Assembly (NCBI GenBank): GCA_002416505.1
Contig: DIAM01000016.1
Span: forward strand, 26,756 to 90,755
Direction of reading: 5' to 3'
DNA: 64,000 nucleotides
From: Gammaproteobacteria bacterium UBA5078
Lineage (GTDB): Bacteria; Pseudomonadota; Gammaproteobacteria; Pseudomonadales; Pseudohongiellaceae
In this document: one piece after another, positions 43,047-51,889 of the stretch
Layout of the letters: each line of letters starts with the position of its first letter
Numbering within the stretch: position 1 is the first letter of the stretch
Position numbers and translations under genes: made by a program
The notes under the pieces: model-generated
Databases searched by the model: none
What the model saw: only the letters and a program-made list of their open reading frames with translations
What the model was told of the DNA's origin: nothing

Positions 43047-43886
43047 ATGAGACGAAATCTTTCCCTCTTAGTGCTTCTTACTGGCCTAGTACTTCCATGG
43101 GTCTACGCGCATGCCGACGGCCGCATAAAGGGTACCGGTGGAGTTAGCTCCATCGGCGGCGCCGGTGGTGGCGGCCTTATTCCATGGGCGACCCTGACTA
43201 GCCTTGCCTCCGAGGAGCAACGCGGCTTTACGGCCTTCGCTACCTACACCGACCTCGACGATTTCACCCTTGACGTAGTCGGCGGCGGCGTCAATTTCAG
43301 TGATCGATTAGAGCTGTCCTATGCGCGCCAGAGTTTCACGATAAAAGCCAACGACGCCGAGATCGAGCAAGATAAATACGCACTAAAAGTTCGCCTCGCA
43401 GGGAATCTACTCTACGGGAAGTTGCCACAAGTTGCATTTGGGCTCGAGCGCAGCCACTTGCGCGATCCCGCTACGGCAAGAGCGGTGGGCGCCAAGGATG
43501 ACGACGGCACGGATTTGTATATTAGCGCCGCGCGCGCATGGATAGACGGCCTCTTCCATCGCACCAGCATGCTCAATGTGAACCTGCGTTACTCGCAGGC
43601 CAATCAGTTTGGCCTGCTAGGGCATGGCGGCGACGATCAAGACACACGCGTGCAAGTGGAGGTAGCGGCGGCGATGTTCTTGACGCGCAGCATCGCCATT
43701 GGCGCGGAATACAGACAGAAACCAGACAACCTCAATGCATTGCGTGAAGGCGGTGCTGCGGATGTATTCGTGGCCTGGTTCCCTAACAAACATGTTTCGG
43801 TCACTGGCGCCTATGTCATGCTCGGCGAGATTGCCGGTGCGCGGCCGCAGAATGGGTTTTACCTTTCGATACAGGGAGCGCTATAG
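43047..43886 (+). CDS. DUF3034-type envelope protein
   Basis: A 279-residue protein with Sec signal (ending YAHA). The mature N-terminus is DGRIKGTGGVSSIGGAGGGGLIPWA, followed by strands typical of a small beta barrel (for example FTAFATYTDLDDFTLDVVGGGVNF). It matches the DUF3034 family, thought to be outer membrane. The start is the ATG at 43047, one base after the previous stop; a longer frame overlaps the cupredoxin gene and lacks a signal. The function is unknown. Confidence 0.83.
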   Translation: MRRNLSLLVLLTGLVLPWVYAHADGRIKGTGGVSSIGGAGGGGLIPWATLTSLASEEQRGFTAFATYTDLDDFTLDVVGGGVNFSDRLELSYARQSFTIKANDAEIEQDKYALKVRLAGNLLYGKLPQVAFGLERSHLRDPATARAVGAKDDDGTDLYISAARAWIDGLFHRTSMLNVNLRYSQANQFGLLGHGGDDQDTRVQVEVAAAMFLTRSIAIGAEYRQKPDNLNALREGGAADVFVAWFPNKHVSVTGAYVMLGEIAGARPQNGFYLSIQGAL

Positions 43887-44333
43887 ATGAGCATGATCAG
43901 AAATTTCTCCCTCGGCAAGGGTCTATGCGCGCTGACTCTAGTAATGCTATTGAACGCCTGTAGTGGAACGCAGCATCCAGAAAACCTCTACAGCGCATTA
44001 GGTGGCGAGGCAGGAATCGCGACAATCACTGATTATTTCATAGTGGAGATCGCCAACGACGAGCGCGTTATCGCCTATTTCGAGGATACCAATGTCGAGC
44101 GTTTCCGATATTTTTTTATCGAGCATGTGTGTATGCTCAGCGATGGCCCGTGCGAATACACCGGCGACTCGCTTGTCGATACCCATGTGGGGATGAATGT
44201 GACGGGGGCTGCCTTCAACGCGATCGTAGAGGACTTGATGGCGGCGATGAACAAAGCGGACATCGCCATCGGCACGCAGAATCGACTGCTCGCGCGGATG
44301 GCAGAACTACGCGAGCAGGTTATCCAACTTTAA
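43887..44333 (+). CDS. Group 1 truncated hemoglobin as a lipoprotein
   Basis: A 148-residue protein: signal peptide with lipobox LNAC (Cys25), then a truncated globin domain (LYSALGGEAGIATITDYF, DTHVGMNVTGAAFN). His100 is the likely proximal heme ligand. Group 1 truncated globins bind O2 or NO. A lipid anchor puts it in the periplasm, which is uncommon for globins. The start codon directly follows the stop of the DUF3034 gene (TAGATG), with GGGAG nine bases upstream. Confidence 0.87.
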   Translation: MSMIRNFSLGKGLCALTLVMLLNACSGTQHPENLYSALGGEAGIATITDYFIVEIANDERVIAYFEDTNVERFRYFFIEHVCMLSDGPCEYTGDSLVDTHVGMNVTGAAFNAIVEDLMAAMNKADIAIGTQNRLLARMAELREQVIQL

Positions 44334-44344
44334 TTTCCGGCGAG

Positions 44345-45067
44345 TTACTTCTTGGCGAAGAACATCATGTGTTGCCAGGGCAGAAAATCTAGCGTTTCGA
44401 TAAACTCCATATCGAACACCGCCATCTCGCGCTTCACCTGCTCCTGCGTCATCTTGTGATGCGGACGAATAGGGATGCTGGCGTCTTCGGCGCGGTATTC
44501 GAGCAGTACAACGCGACCGCCGCTCTTCAAGCCTTCCACGATACTGCTCATCATCTCCCAAGGATGTGAGAACTCGTGATACGCATCCACCAGCAAGACG
44601 AGATCGACTTGTTCGGCAGGCAAATGAGTGTCGTCGATGTCGCCGAGGATGCCCTCGACATTGCTGACCATTTCAGCGCTCTTTCTCTGTTCTATCATCT
44701 CCAGCATCTGCGGCTGAATATCGACCGCTAACACTTTGCCCTGTGGCACCAACTGCGCCATGCGGAAGGTGTAATAACCAGAACCCGCTCCGATATCGGC
44801 GACCACATCTGTGGGCCGTAGCTTGAGATTCGCCACCATCTCATCGGGCATTTCTTCCTGGATGCGCTCTGGACGCTCCAGCCACTGGGCCGCTTGGTAA
44901 CCCATCACGCCGGAGATCTCGCGGCCCATATAGAATCGACCAATCCCCCCCGTGCTTCGCTCTGGGGCATAGATATAGGTGCCGTCGGGAACGCTCTGCG
45001 CCAGGCTTGCGGAGGTGCTTAGGATGAAGCTGGTAAGGACAAGTAATAAAGAAGCGATGTAGCGCAT
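44345..45067 (-). CDS. Exported class I SAM-dependent methyltransferase-like protein
   Basis: A 240-residue protein with a convincing Sec signal (SLLLVLTSFILSTSASLAQS) in front of a Rossmann methyltransferase domain: VVADIGAGSGYYTFRMAQ (motif I), VLAVDIQPQMLEMI and DLVLLVDAYHEFSHPW. Such exported relatives exist in other bacteria, but SAM is not known to be present in the periplasm, so the mature protein may be inactive, bind another ligand, or have a mis-called start. No alternative internal ATG precedes motif I within about 30 residues except Met47 and Met55. Confidence 0.8.
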   Translation of the reverse strand: MRYIASLLLVLTSFILSTSASLAQSVPDGTYIYAPERSTGGIGRFYMGREISGVMGYQAAQWLERPERIQEEMPDEMVANLKLRPTDVVADIGAGSGYYTFRMAQLVPQGKVLAVDIQPQMLEMIEQRKSAEMVSNVEGILGDIDDTHLPAEQVDLVLLVDAYHEFSHPWEMMSSIVEGLKSGGRVVLLEYRAEDASIPIRPHHKMTQEQVKREMAVFDMEFIETLDFLPWQHMMFFAKK

Positions 45068-45194
45068 TTTCGTTAACCCTCTGTGCGGCCGAATTCGTAT
45101 TGAGAATCATTGTAGAGGAAGGGATAGGGGATTAACAGATGGCTAGAAGCGGGGCAATCGCGGAGCCCTCTGGTGGCCCCGCCGCGGTGTCGGC

Positions 45195-45371
45195 TTAGAT
45201 CAGTTTCAGCCAACGATGGCCACTGCCTTTGCACGTCAGGCAGATCTGGGAATTGGAGACCTTGCCAGTGCCTTCGCAGACTAGGCATACGTCTTGATAG
45301 GGCTTCTGCAGGATCGCCAACAGTTCGCGATAAGCTTGGACGTTGCGAATATGTTGAATGTCTGCGCTCAT
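45195..45371 (-). CDS. 58-residue zinc-ribbon protein (DnaJ-like CxxCxGxG repeats)
   Basis: A small gene missed by length filters. The product has a short helix (QHIRNVQAYRELLAILQ) and two CxxCxGxG knuckles, CLVCEGTG (29-36) and CLTCKGSG (44-51), spaced 15 residues, like half of the DnaJ zinc finger. It ends in HRWLKLI. Ribosome-binding site AAGGAG lies eight or nine bases before the ATG at 45371. A DnaJ-type finger could bind one Zn. It is upstream of the exported methyltransferase on the same strand (about 127-base gap), but a functional link is not known. Confidence 0.8.
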   Translation of the reverse strand: MSADIQHIRNVQAYRELLAILQKPYQDVCLVCEGTGKVSNSQICLTCKGSGHRWLKLI

Positions 45372-45643
45372 GGTGATGACTCCTTCGGTCTTAATTTAGG
45401 GCGTTTACGGTGTTGATAATGCTGCTTGGCGAGTCGCGAGAGCCGGCTTTGTTCGCGAGTTGAGGTGATTATGGGCTTTGCGGTGGCTCGATGTTGTTAA
45501 CATGCTCACAAAAACCTCTCCCGTTTCGGGCCCAGCGTTGATATCTGTGACCTACATCAAGTATTCACAAAGGCTCGGTGATCCAAAGGCTATGCTAGTA
45601 TTCCGTCGCTAATTCACATTATCACTCCGGGGGGGAGTAGCGC

Positions 45644-46834
45644 ATGACATCTGACAAAGTGCTAGAGGGCATCCGAGTTTTGGACTTCGGCCGCTATATC
45701 GCCGGACCATTCTGCGCCAGTCTTCTGGCCGATTTAGGCGCCGAGGTCATCCGTATCGAGAAGGTACAAGGCAGCGAGGACCGCTTCCTCTCCCCTATCA
45801 GCGAGCAGGGTGACGGCGCGCTGTTCATGCAGGTTGGCCGCAATAAGCTGGGCATGACCCTGAACCCAATGAAGCCCAAGGGCCAAGAGATAGTGCGCAA
45901 GCTCGTGGCGAGTGCCGATGTGGTGATCGCCAATCTGCCGCCCGACACACTGAAGGCGATGGGTTTGGACTACGAGAGCCTGCGCGCCGTTCGCCCCGAC
46001 ATTATTCTGACCCTTATTTCGGCCTTCGGCAGCGGCGGCCCCTATAGCAACCGTGTGGGCTTCGACGGCCTCGGCCAGGCGATGTCAGGCGCGATGTATA
46101 TGTCCGGCACGCCGGAGCAACCGGTCAAGTCCTACGCACCGTTTATCGACTTCGGCACCGCGAGCCTGAGTGCCTACGGCACCATGGCGGCGCTGTTGGA
46201 GCGACACAAGACCGGGCGCGGCCAAGTCGTTGAGGCCTCCCTGTTCAACACGGCGCTGACCTACACCAATGGCATCGCCATAGAGCAGGACGCTCTCGCG
46301 ATCAACCGCACCGCCACCCTCAATCGCTCCCAGACTTCGGCGCCGGCGGACACATTCAAGACTAAAGATGGCTGGGTATTAGTGCAGAGTGTGGGAGGCC
46401 CGCTGTTCGAGCGCTGGGTGAATCTCATGGGTGAACCCCATTGGCTAGAGGATCCGCGCTTTCGCGACGATATTAGCCGTGGGGACCATGGCGAGATTAT
46501 CAGTGAACGCTTGGCAAGATGGTGCGCGGAGCGCAGTTCGGCACAGGTGCTGGCACAGATGGAAGAGGCGCGCCTGCCGGCCGGACCAGTGATGTCACCA
46601 CAGGATGTGCTGGACGACCCCCATGTGGCTGCCACCGGTGCGCTACACCGACTGGACTATCCCGGTCTTAGCAAGCCTGCCCCAGTGATGGGGCCGCCCG
46701 TGTCGCTATCGTTGACCCCACCCAGCATACGCCATCGTGCCCCGACGCTAGGCGAGCACACCGACCGACTGTTGACGGAGTTAGGCTATACGCAGCAGGA
46801 GATTCAGACGCTGCGCAGCGAGCGAGTCGTCTGA
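45644..46834 (+). CDS. CaiB/BaiF (family III) CoA transferase
   Basis: A 396-residue CoA transferase of family III. The family start LEGIRVLDFGRYIAGPFCASLLADLGAEVIRIEKV is clear, as is DGLGQAMSGAMYMSG and the catalytic region around FIDFGTASLSAYGTMAALLER. Such enzymes move CoA between acids, or act as racemases, and the acids cannot be inferred. GGGGGAG stands before the ATG. It is monocistronic and a second, partial family member lies at the right edge. Confidence 0.92.
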   Translation: MTSDKVLEGIRVLDFGRYIAGPFCASLLADLGAEVIRIEKVQGSEDRFLSPISEQGDGALFMQVGRNKLGMTLNPMKPKGQEIVRKLVASADVVIANLPPDTLKAMGLDYESLRAVRPDIILTLISAFGSGGPYSNRVGFDGLGQAMSGAMYMSGTPEQPVKSYAPFIDFGTASLSAYGTMAALLERHKTGRGQVVEASLFNTALTYTNGIAIEQDALAINRTATLNRSQTSAPADTFKTKDGWVLVQSVGGPLFERWVNLMGEPHWLEDPRFRDDISRGDHGEIISERLARWCAERSSAQVLAQMEEARLPAGPVMSPQDVLDDPHVAATGALHRLDYPGLSKPAPVMGPPVSLSLTPPSIRHRAPTLGEHTDRLLTELGYTQQEIQTLRSERVV

Positions 46835-46840
46835 GCCCGC

Positions 46841-47578
46841 CTACTTCATCTTAAAGCCCTGCTCGGCGAGGAATTGGCGCATATGGGGTCGCGCCTTCTC
46901 GCTGAGCAGGGTGGCAACCTGCTCGCTCCACGCGACGCCATGCCCCCCGCCCGTGCGCTGCTTATAATATTCCCGCACACGCTCGTCGTATTCGGCGATG
47001 CGCTGCGCATCCCCTTCTTCGGAGTAGACCTCTTCTTTGACGATGACCTCTAGCGGCAGGCGTGGCTTGCACTCGGGATCTTGGTCAGGGTAGCCGAGAC
47101 AGAGCCCAAACACCGGATAGACCCCTTGCGGCAACTGCAGCAAGTCCGATACTTCGCGAGGATTGTTGCGCAGCCCGCCGATGTAACAGATCCCCAGCCC
47201 CGCCGCCTCGGCAGCCACCACCATGTTCTGCGCCATCAGGGCCACATCCACAGTAGCGATGATGAAATGCTCGGTGTAGTCGCCCTCGAAGGGCTTGTCG
47301 TATTGCACACAGCAGTTGCCAGGTCGCTTAAGATCCGCGCACAGCACGAAGAACTCTGCCGCACTGCTGACATAGGGCTGGTTGCCCGCTAGGGCGGCGA
47401 GCTTGTCTCGGCTGGCGGGGTTGCGCACGCGAATCACGGTGGCGCCCTGCAGGAAGCTCGAGGTCGCCGCAGCCTGGCCGGAGCGCAGGATGGTCGCCAA
47501 TAGCTCGGCACTTATGGGTTGATCGGTAAATTTTCGTATGCTGCGGTGCGAGTTGAGTAATTCATGAATTGCATTCAC
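46841..47578 (-). CDS. nfsA: Oxygen-insensitive NADPH nitroreductase
   Basis: A 245-residue FMN enzyme of the NfsA/FRP group, reducing nitroaromatics and quinones by two electrons with NADPH. HRSIRKFTDQPI at the start carries FMN-binding residues, with SSFLQGATVIRVR and GLGICYIGGLRNNPREV further on. The tail KRTGG.. region (YYKQRTGGGHGVAW) binds NADPH in relatives. The length is exact for the group. It converges with the CoA transferase. Confidence 0.93.
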   Translation of the reverse strand: MNAIHELLNSHRSIRKFTDQPISAELLATILRSGQAAATSSFLQGATVIRVRNPASRDKLAALAGNQPYVSSAAEFFVLCADLKRPGNCCVQYDKPFEGDYTEHFIIATVDVALMAQNMVVAAEAAGLGICYIGGLRNNPREVSDLLQLPQGVYPVFGLCLGYPDQDPECKPRLPLEVIVKEEVYSEEGDAQRIAEYDERVREYYKQRTGGGHGVAWSEQVATLLSEKARPHMRQFLAEQGFKMK

Positions 47579-47636
47579 AAGTCAGGCTCCTGAGGTGTGT
47601 TTAGTCACGCGTCTGACGTGTCTCTTAGGGCTTTGT

Positions 47637-48827
47637 TTAGGGAAGGATATTGTCGAGGAAGTGCGGGACTACATCGTTAGCTAATGCCGTCTCGCCATTA
47701 AACAGGACGACCATGGCAATGTCTAATGAGGGCACCAGCACCAGCTCCGAACGAAAACCGCGCACCCCGCCGCCATGATGAATGACGCGGACACCGGCGT
47801 AGTCGAAGATTCGCCATCCGAGGCCATACCAGGCTTTGTCTAGGCGCGGCCAGCGGTTGAAATAGCTTCCGCGCGGGGTCTCTACCGTGGGGGTCTGCTG
47901 TTCGCTGAGCACATCCTCGGGCATGACCGCGGGGAACGCGCCAAGATTCGCCTGCGCCCAGATAATCATGTCTTGCACACTGGCATTGACCCCTGCCGCC
48001 GGGCCCACAGAATAATAGGCGGCATTGGTGCGAGCGATGCGCCACGTCTCACCACCGAACTGATGGGCAGAGCTGACGTTGAGCGATTCGGTGTAGCCGC
48101 TCAGCCCTACCGAGGCCGTGTGCATGCCCAGGGGATTGAATATGCGCTCCTGCACATATTGCTCATAGCTCTCGTGCTCAGACACCTCCACCACGTCCGA
48201 GACGAGTGAGAACACGACATTCTGGTAGCCATAACAGCGCCCAGGTGGACATACGGTGGGGATCTCCCTGAATTTTTCTTGAATCTTTTCATAGGCGACG
48301 CCCGAGTCCAGCATATTCGAATAGGCGTGGGGCATGAGCCCAGTGCTGTGGCTTAGCACATGGCGCAAGGTCATCTCCCGCGAGCTATCCTGCGTGCCTA
48401 TCGAGTACTGCGGCAAGATACTCACGATGGGCGTATCCCATGACTGTTTGCGATCGTGCACCAATTTCGCGGTAACGGCGCCGGCGAAAGTCTTGGACAC
48501 GGAGGCAATGCGAAACAGAGTCTGCGCATCTACCGGCGCCTCTTCGCCTGCGGTGCGCACGCCCCAGGTATGCAGGTCCAATGTGGCCTGCGAGCTGACC
48601 ACCGCCATGGCCACGCCCGGCACGCCGAGGGTGTTGATCTCACTGTCGAGCCAAGTGAGAAACTCGGTGAAATCAGGTTCGATAGTTGCGCCGCCCAGAG
48701 GCATTAGAGGAGAGTCGACGCGACTCAGTGTCGCCAATGTGCTCTGCGCGAGTGCCTGCACGGGCACACAGAGGGCGACAAGGAGTGCGGCGACGAGGCG
48801 ATAAAGTGGTTTAGCGTGCAAACTCAA
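47637..48827 (-). CDS. Secreted serine hydrolase (class C beta-lactamase-like)
   Basis: A 396-residue protein with Sec signal (LVAALLVALCVPVQALAQS). The active site SxxK is Ser109-Val-Ser-Lys112 (RIASVSKTF), the YxN-like motif is in CYGYQNVVF and the HxG-like motif is HHGGGVRGF. The fold matches class C beta-lactamases, DD-peptidases and esterases; which reaction cannot be said. AmpC-specific features are not apparent, so an esterase or peptidase role is as likely as antibiotic hydrolysis. Confidence 0.87.
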   Translation of the reverse strand: MSLHAKPLYRLVAALLVALCVPVQALAQSTLATLSRVDSPLMPLGGATIEPDFTEFLTWLDSEINTLGVPGVAMAVVSSQATLDLHTWGVRTAGEEAPVDAQTLFRIASVSKTFAGAVTAKLVHDRKQSWDTPIVSILPQYSIGTQDSSREMTLRHVLSHSTGLMPHAYSNMLDSGVAYEKIQEKFREIPTVCPPGRCYGYQNVVFSLVSDVVEVSEHESYEQYVQERIFNPLGMHTASVGLSGYTESLNVSSAHQFGGETWRIARTNAAYYSVGPAAGVNASVQDMIIWAQANLGAFPAVMPEDVLSEQQTPTVETPRGSYFNRWPRLDKAWYGLGWRIFDYAGVRVIHHGGGVRGFRSELVLVPSLDIAMVVLFNGETALANDVVPHFLDNILP

Positions 48828-48943
48828 CGGGTCACTCCGGAAGAACGAATTGTAGATAACGGCGACTAGTGGCGCAGGACGTTAGCACGATCGACGCCAA
48901 TTGCAAACCGCCAAGCAATGGCGAGCAGGTACTTTTCTTAGGC

Positions 48944-48978
48944 AAAAAAAATGCCGATCGAGGCGTACCACGATCGGC
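48944..48978 (-). terminator. Intrinsic terminator of the degQ gene
   Basis: GCCGATCG and CGATCGGC form an eight-pair stem with a ten-base loop; on the minus strand it is followed by a T7 run. It lies about 105 bases after the stop of the DegQ-like gene. Confidence 0.85.
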
Positions 48979-49084
48979 CAAAGTCAGGCACAGCGACTGC
49001 TAAAGTCGTGCTTACCTCCCACTTACATCTGTCGAGCAAACTCCTCTAGCCCTTGCATGAATCGAGTCCCGAGTAGTGCGGCAA

Positions 49085-50473
49085 TCAGGACACGATCACC
49101 AACATCCTGCGGTTCTGGCGCACCACTGATAGCGCGGTCACCGGTGACTGACCCGCGATCAGCTCATTAAAATCCTGCAGGCTCGCCACGTCGTTACGAT
49201 TAACTTCGTAGATAATGTCGCCAGGGCGCAGGCCTGCACGCCAGGCTTGGCTCTCCTGCTCTACCGATATGACCTCTACCCCGCCATTGCGGCCGGCGCT
49301 GCGAGACGCGTCGAGATTGCGCAGTTGGGCGCCCAGAAACTCGGGCTCGGAAAGGCTACGGTTGGGTTGAGCCTCAGTGGCGGCCACACTGGCCTCCACG
49401 CCGCCGATTACCGCGTTGATTGACTGCTTCTTGCCATCGCGGTAGACCTGTAGCGTCACCTCCTGATTGAGGCGCAGCAGGCCTATAATATTGCGTAACT
49501 CGCGGCCACTAGCGACGGCGTCATTGTCCACCGCCACGATCACGTCGGACACTTCCAGACCCGCCCGCTCTGCGGCGCTGCCAGGCAGCACACTAGTCAC
49601 CAGCGCGCCGCGTCCCGCTCCGGTTTGCAGCGCAGACTCCATCGCCGTGCTTAGGTCTTGAATCTGTACACCCAGCTGTCCGCGGCGCACCTCACCGAAC
49701 TGCTCGAGCTGATCCATTACCGCGGAGATCATATTCACCGGTACCGCGAAGGCAATGCCCGCGCTAGTGCCGCTGCCGCTAATGATGGCGGTATTGATGC
49801 CTATCAACTCACCGTCGAGATTCACTAGCGCACCACCCGAATTGCCCATATTGATCGCGGCATCGGTTTGAATAAAATCTTCATAGTTCTCGTTGTTGAG
49901 TCCGCCACGGCCTAGGGCACTGACGATCCCCTGTGTCACCGTCTGACCTACTCCGAAAGGGTTGCCTATTGCCACCACATAGTCACCGACGCGTACTTCG
50001 TCGATCTCGGCTAACTGCAGGGCCTCTAGCTGTGTCGCGTCTATCTGCAAGAGCGCCACATCGGTGCTCGGGTCGCTGCCGATCAGAGTGGCCTTGAACT
50101 CGCGCCCATCCTGCAGCGCGACATTGATCACGTCGGCATTAGCGATCACATGGCTATTGGTCACGATATAGCCCTTGTCTGCATCCACGATCACGCCCGA
50201 GCCCATGCCGCGCACCTCGCCGCGTGGAACCGACTGCAGTCCACCTGAGGAGGGGTCGCTGAAGAAGCGTCTTAGCTGGCCCTCGTCGAGATTGCGCAAG
50301 GATTCGGGACCCCTAGCGGTCTGTGTAGTAGACACAATCACCACGGCTGGGGTGACGTGCTCTAGCATGGGCGCCAGAGAAGCCCGCTCGGCCACTGGCG
50401 CGGCAAAGGCAGTGCCTGCGGTCACACTGCTTAAAGAGGTGAATAAAACCAAACTTAACACTAGTTTTTTCAT
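49085..50473 (-). CDS. degQ: Periplasmic serine endoprotease (HtrA/DegQ family)
   Basis: A 462-residue protease with Sec signal (cleavage after AFA). The catalytic triad is His108 (VTNSHVI), Asp138 (PSTDVALLQ) and Ser212 (GNSGGAL). Two PDZ domains follow (about 265-350 and 375-460), as in DegQ/DegP, so it should form larger oligomers that degrade misfolded periplasmic proteins. The long LA-loop of DegP is short here, which favours DegQ. It is divergent from a membrane-bound winged-helix regulator. Confidence 0.94.
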   Translation of the reverse strand: MKKLVLSLVLFTSLSSVTAGTAFAAPVAERASLAPMLEHVTPAVVIVSTTQTARGPESLRNLDEGQLRRFFSDPSSGGLQSVPRGEVRGMGSGVIVDADKGYIVTNSHVIANADVINVALQDGREFKATLIGSDPSTDVALLQIDATQLEALQLAEIDEVRVGDYVVAIGNPFGVGQTVTQGIVSALGRGGLNNENYEDFIQTDAAINMGNSGGALVNLDGELIGINTAIISGSGTSAGIAFAVPVNMISAVMDQLEQFGEVRRGQLGVQIQDLSTAMESALQTGAGRGALVTSVLPGSAAERAGLEVSDVIVAVDNDAVASGRELRNIIGLLRLNQEVTLQVYRDGKKQSINAVIGGVEASVAATEAQPNRSLSEPEFLGAQLRNLDASRSAGRNGGVEVISVEQESQAWRAGLRPGDIIYEVNRNDVASLQDFNELIAGQSPVTALSVVRQNRRMLVIVS

Positions 50474-50798
50474 GTCGAGACCCCATTAATTAAAGGTAAT
50501 CATGCTTCGGTAGTCCCTCGTGGCGACGAGACTGGTTCGTTCATGGGCCCAATCTAGAGGAGCCCGGAACGTATTACCTTCGGAATCGATGAACTTTTTG
50601 TCCAGAAAAGGTGAAGAAATAGTAATTACGTGCAGAATCCGCAGGATTTCAGCTAGAATTTAGATCTAAGAGACCTAATCCCGACGTAACAAGATGCAAG
50701 GATCGTGGAACCGCCACAGCACAATGTAGTCAAAGCCTGTAGACGAATAGGCAGTGCAGTGAAGAGAACCAATCAATAGTCGACCAAGAGCAAGTACT
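50474..50798. other. Intergenic gap between divergent degQ and the regulator gene
   Basis: A 325-base divergent region. I see no repeats or hairpins strong enough to name and could not match a sigma-E or CpxR site. It must hold both promoters. Confidence 0.4.
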
Positions 50799-51881
50799 AT
50801 GATGGAAATCGAGATGGCGACAAAGACAACAGACAGCAGCAGTCGAACGGCCCCCTTCGTTATAGAGGGGTGGTTGGTAGATCCTGCCGCGAATCAAATG
50901 CGCAGCCTTGCAACGGACGAGCAACGCTCCCTAGAACCACGCCTGATGCACCTACTCTGCCTTTTGGCGAGTGCGCCGGGCTCGGTGCAGACTCGCGAGC
51001 ACCTCATCAATCAGATCTGGCCCAAGGTCATCGTCAACGAGAACTCCTTGACTCGCGCCGTGTCCGAGCTGCGCAAGAAGCTCGAGCTGGAAGGCGTGTC
51101 TAAGCGCCTGATCGACACCATTCCCAAGACAGGCTATCGCCTCAGCGCCCAGTGCCAGGTTCGCGACTATATTGCGCAGCCCGGCCCGCGCACGAGCGCG
51201 ATGGAGCCAGAGCGCGCACAAGCAGTGCCGGCCGCGGTATCTGCGCTACCGGATGCTTTACCCGGTTTTTGGCACTCTCGCGTTAAGCAATGGGCCATGG
51301 GCACATTGGCCTTGATGGCGATCATCCTAGTGTCTGTTCAGGGCGTCTCTTTCTCTACGCAAAACAACGGAATCACGGCGCCTCTGGCCGACATCAATCT
51401 CAGCGGGTCCGATGCTCTGAGCTCTCTGATCGGCGGTCGCTTCGAGAAAGTCGCCGCCAATAGTGCCAGCGGACTCACGCTAGCGACTACGGATTCGGGT
51501 TTTAGTGCCAATCAGCCCGTGCTCTCACGCGATGGCCGCCTGTTTGCGATGATTCGCTATAGCGACGAAGGCTCTAGCTTGCTGCTGGGCTCTACCGACC
51601 TGCCAAACTCGCCGGTAACGGTCTTAAGCACTCAGGACACACTCTCGAACCTGCAGTGGTCGCCTATCGACCGCGCCCTGCTCTTCGCACAGACACCGCG
51701 CATAACTCCTGCGGCATTATTGCCTCAGGAACAGGCGAGTCTGGTCATGTTCGATATCGACAGTTTCACCACTAGAGTCATTCAAGGTCCCGCTCTTGAG
51801 GCCGAAAAAGCCGCCGATAAGGCAGCCGATCGTGGCTTCAAGCTCACCAGCCTAAGCAAGCACTTCGACTGGCTCTCCTAG
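50799..51881 (+). CDS. Membrane-bound winged-helix transcriptional regulator (CadC-like)
   Basis: A 360-residue single-span regulator. An OmpR/PhoB-type DNA-binding domain occupies about 20-115 (GSVQTREHLINQIWPKVIVNENSLTRAVSELRKKLE..., IDTIPKTGYRL). A transmembrane helix at about 166-184 separates it from a periplasmic half with beta-propeller-like segments (PVLSRDGRLFAMIRY, LSNLQWSPID). Such CadC/ToxR-like proteins sense the envelope directly and need no kinase. The periplasmic part looks shorter than a full propeller. It is divergent from degQ, so that gene is a candidate target. Confidence 0.84.
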   Translation: MMEIEMATKTTDSSSRTAPFVIEGWLVDPAANQMRSLATDEQRSLEPRLMHLLCLLASAPGSVQTREHLINQIWPKVIVNENSLTRAVSELRKKLELEGVSKRLIDTIPKTGYRLSAQCQVRDYIAQPGPRTSAMEPERAQAVPAAVSALPDALPGFWHSRVKQWAMGTLALMAIILVSVQGVSFSTQNNGITAPLADINLSGSDALSSLIGGRFEKVAANSASGLTLATTDSGFSANQPVLSRDGRLFAMIRYSDEGSSLLLGSTDLPNSPVTVLSTQDTLSNLQWSPIDRALLFAQTPRITPAALLPQEQASLVMFDIDSFTTRVIQGPALEAEKAADKAADRGFKLTSLSKHFDWLS

Positions 51882-51889
51882 TCGCCGAG

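Noticed and set aside
50474..50798. Sigma-E promoter for degQ
   Set aside because: A GAACTT occurs on the plus strand, but with no matching -10 at 16 bases and facing away from degQ.
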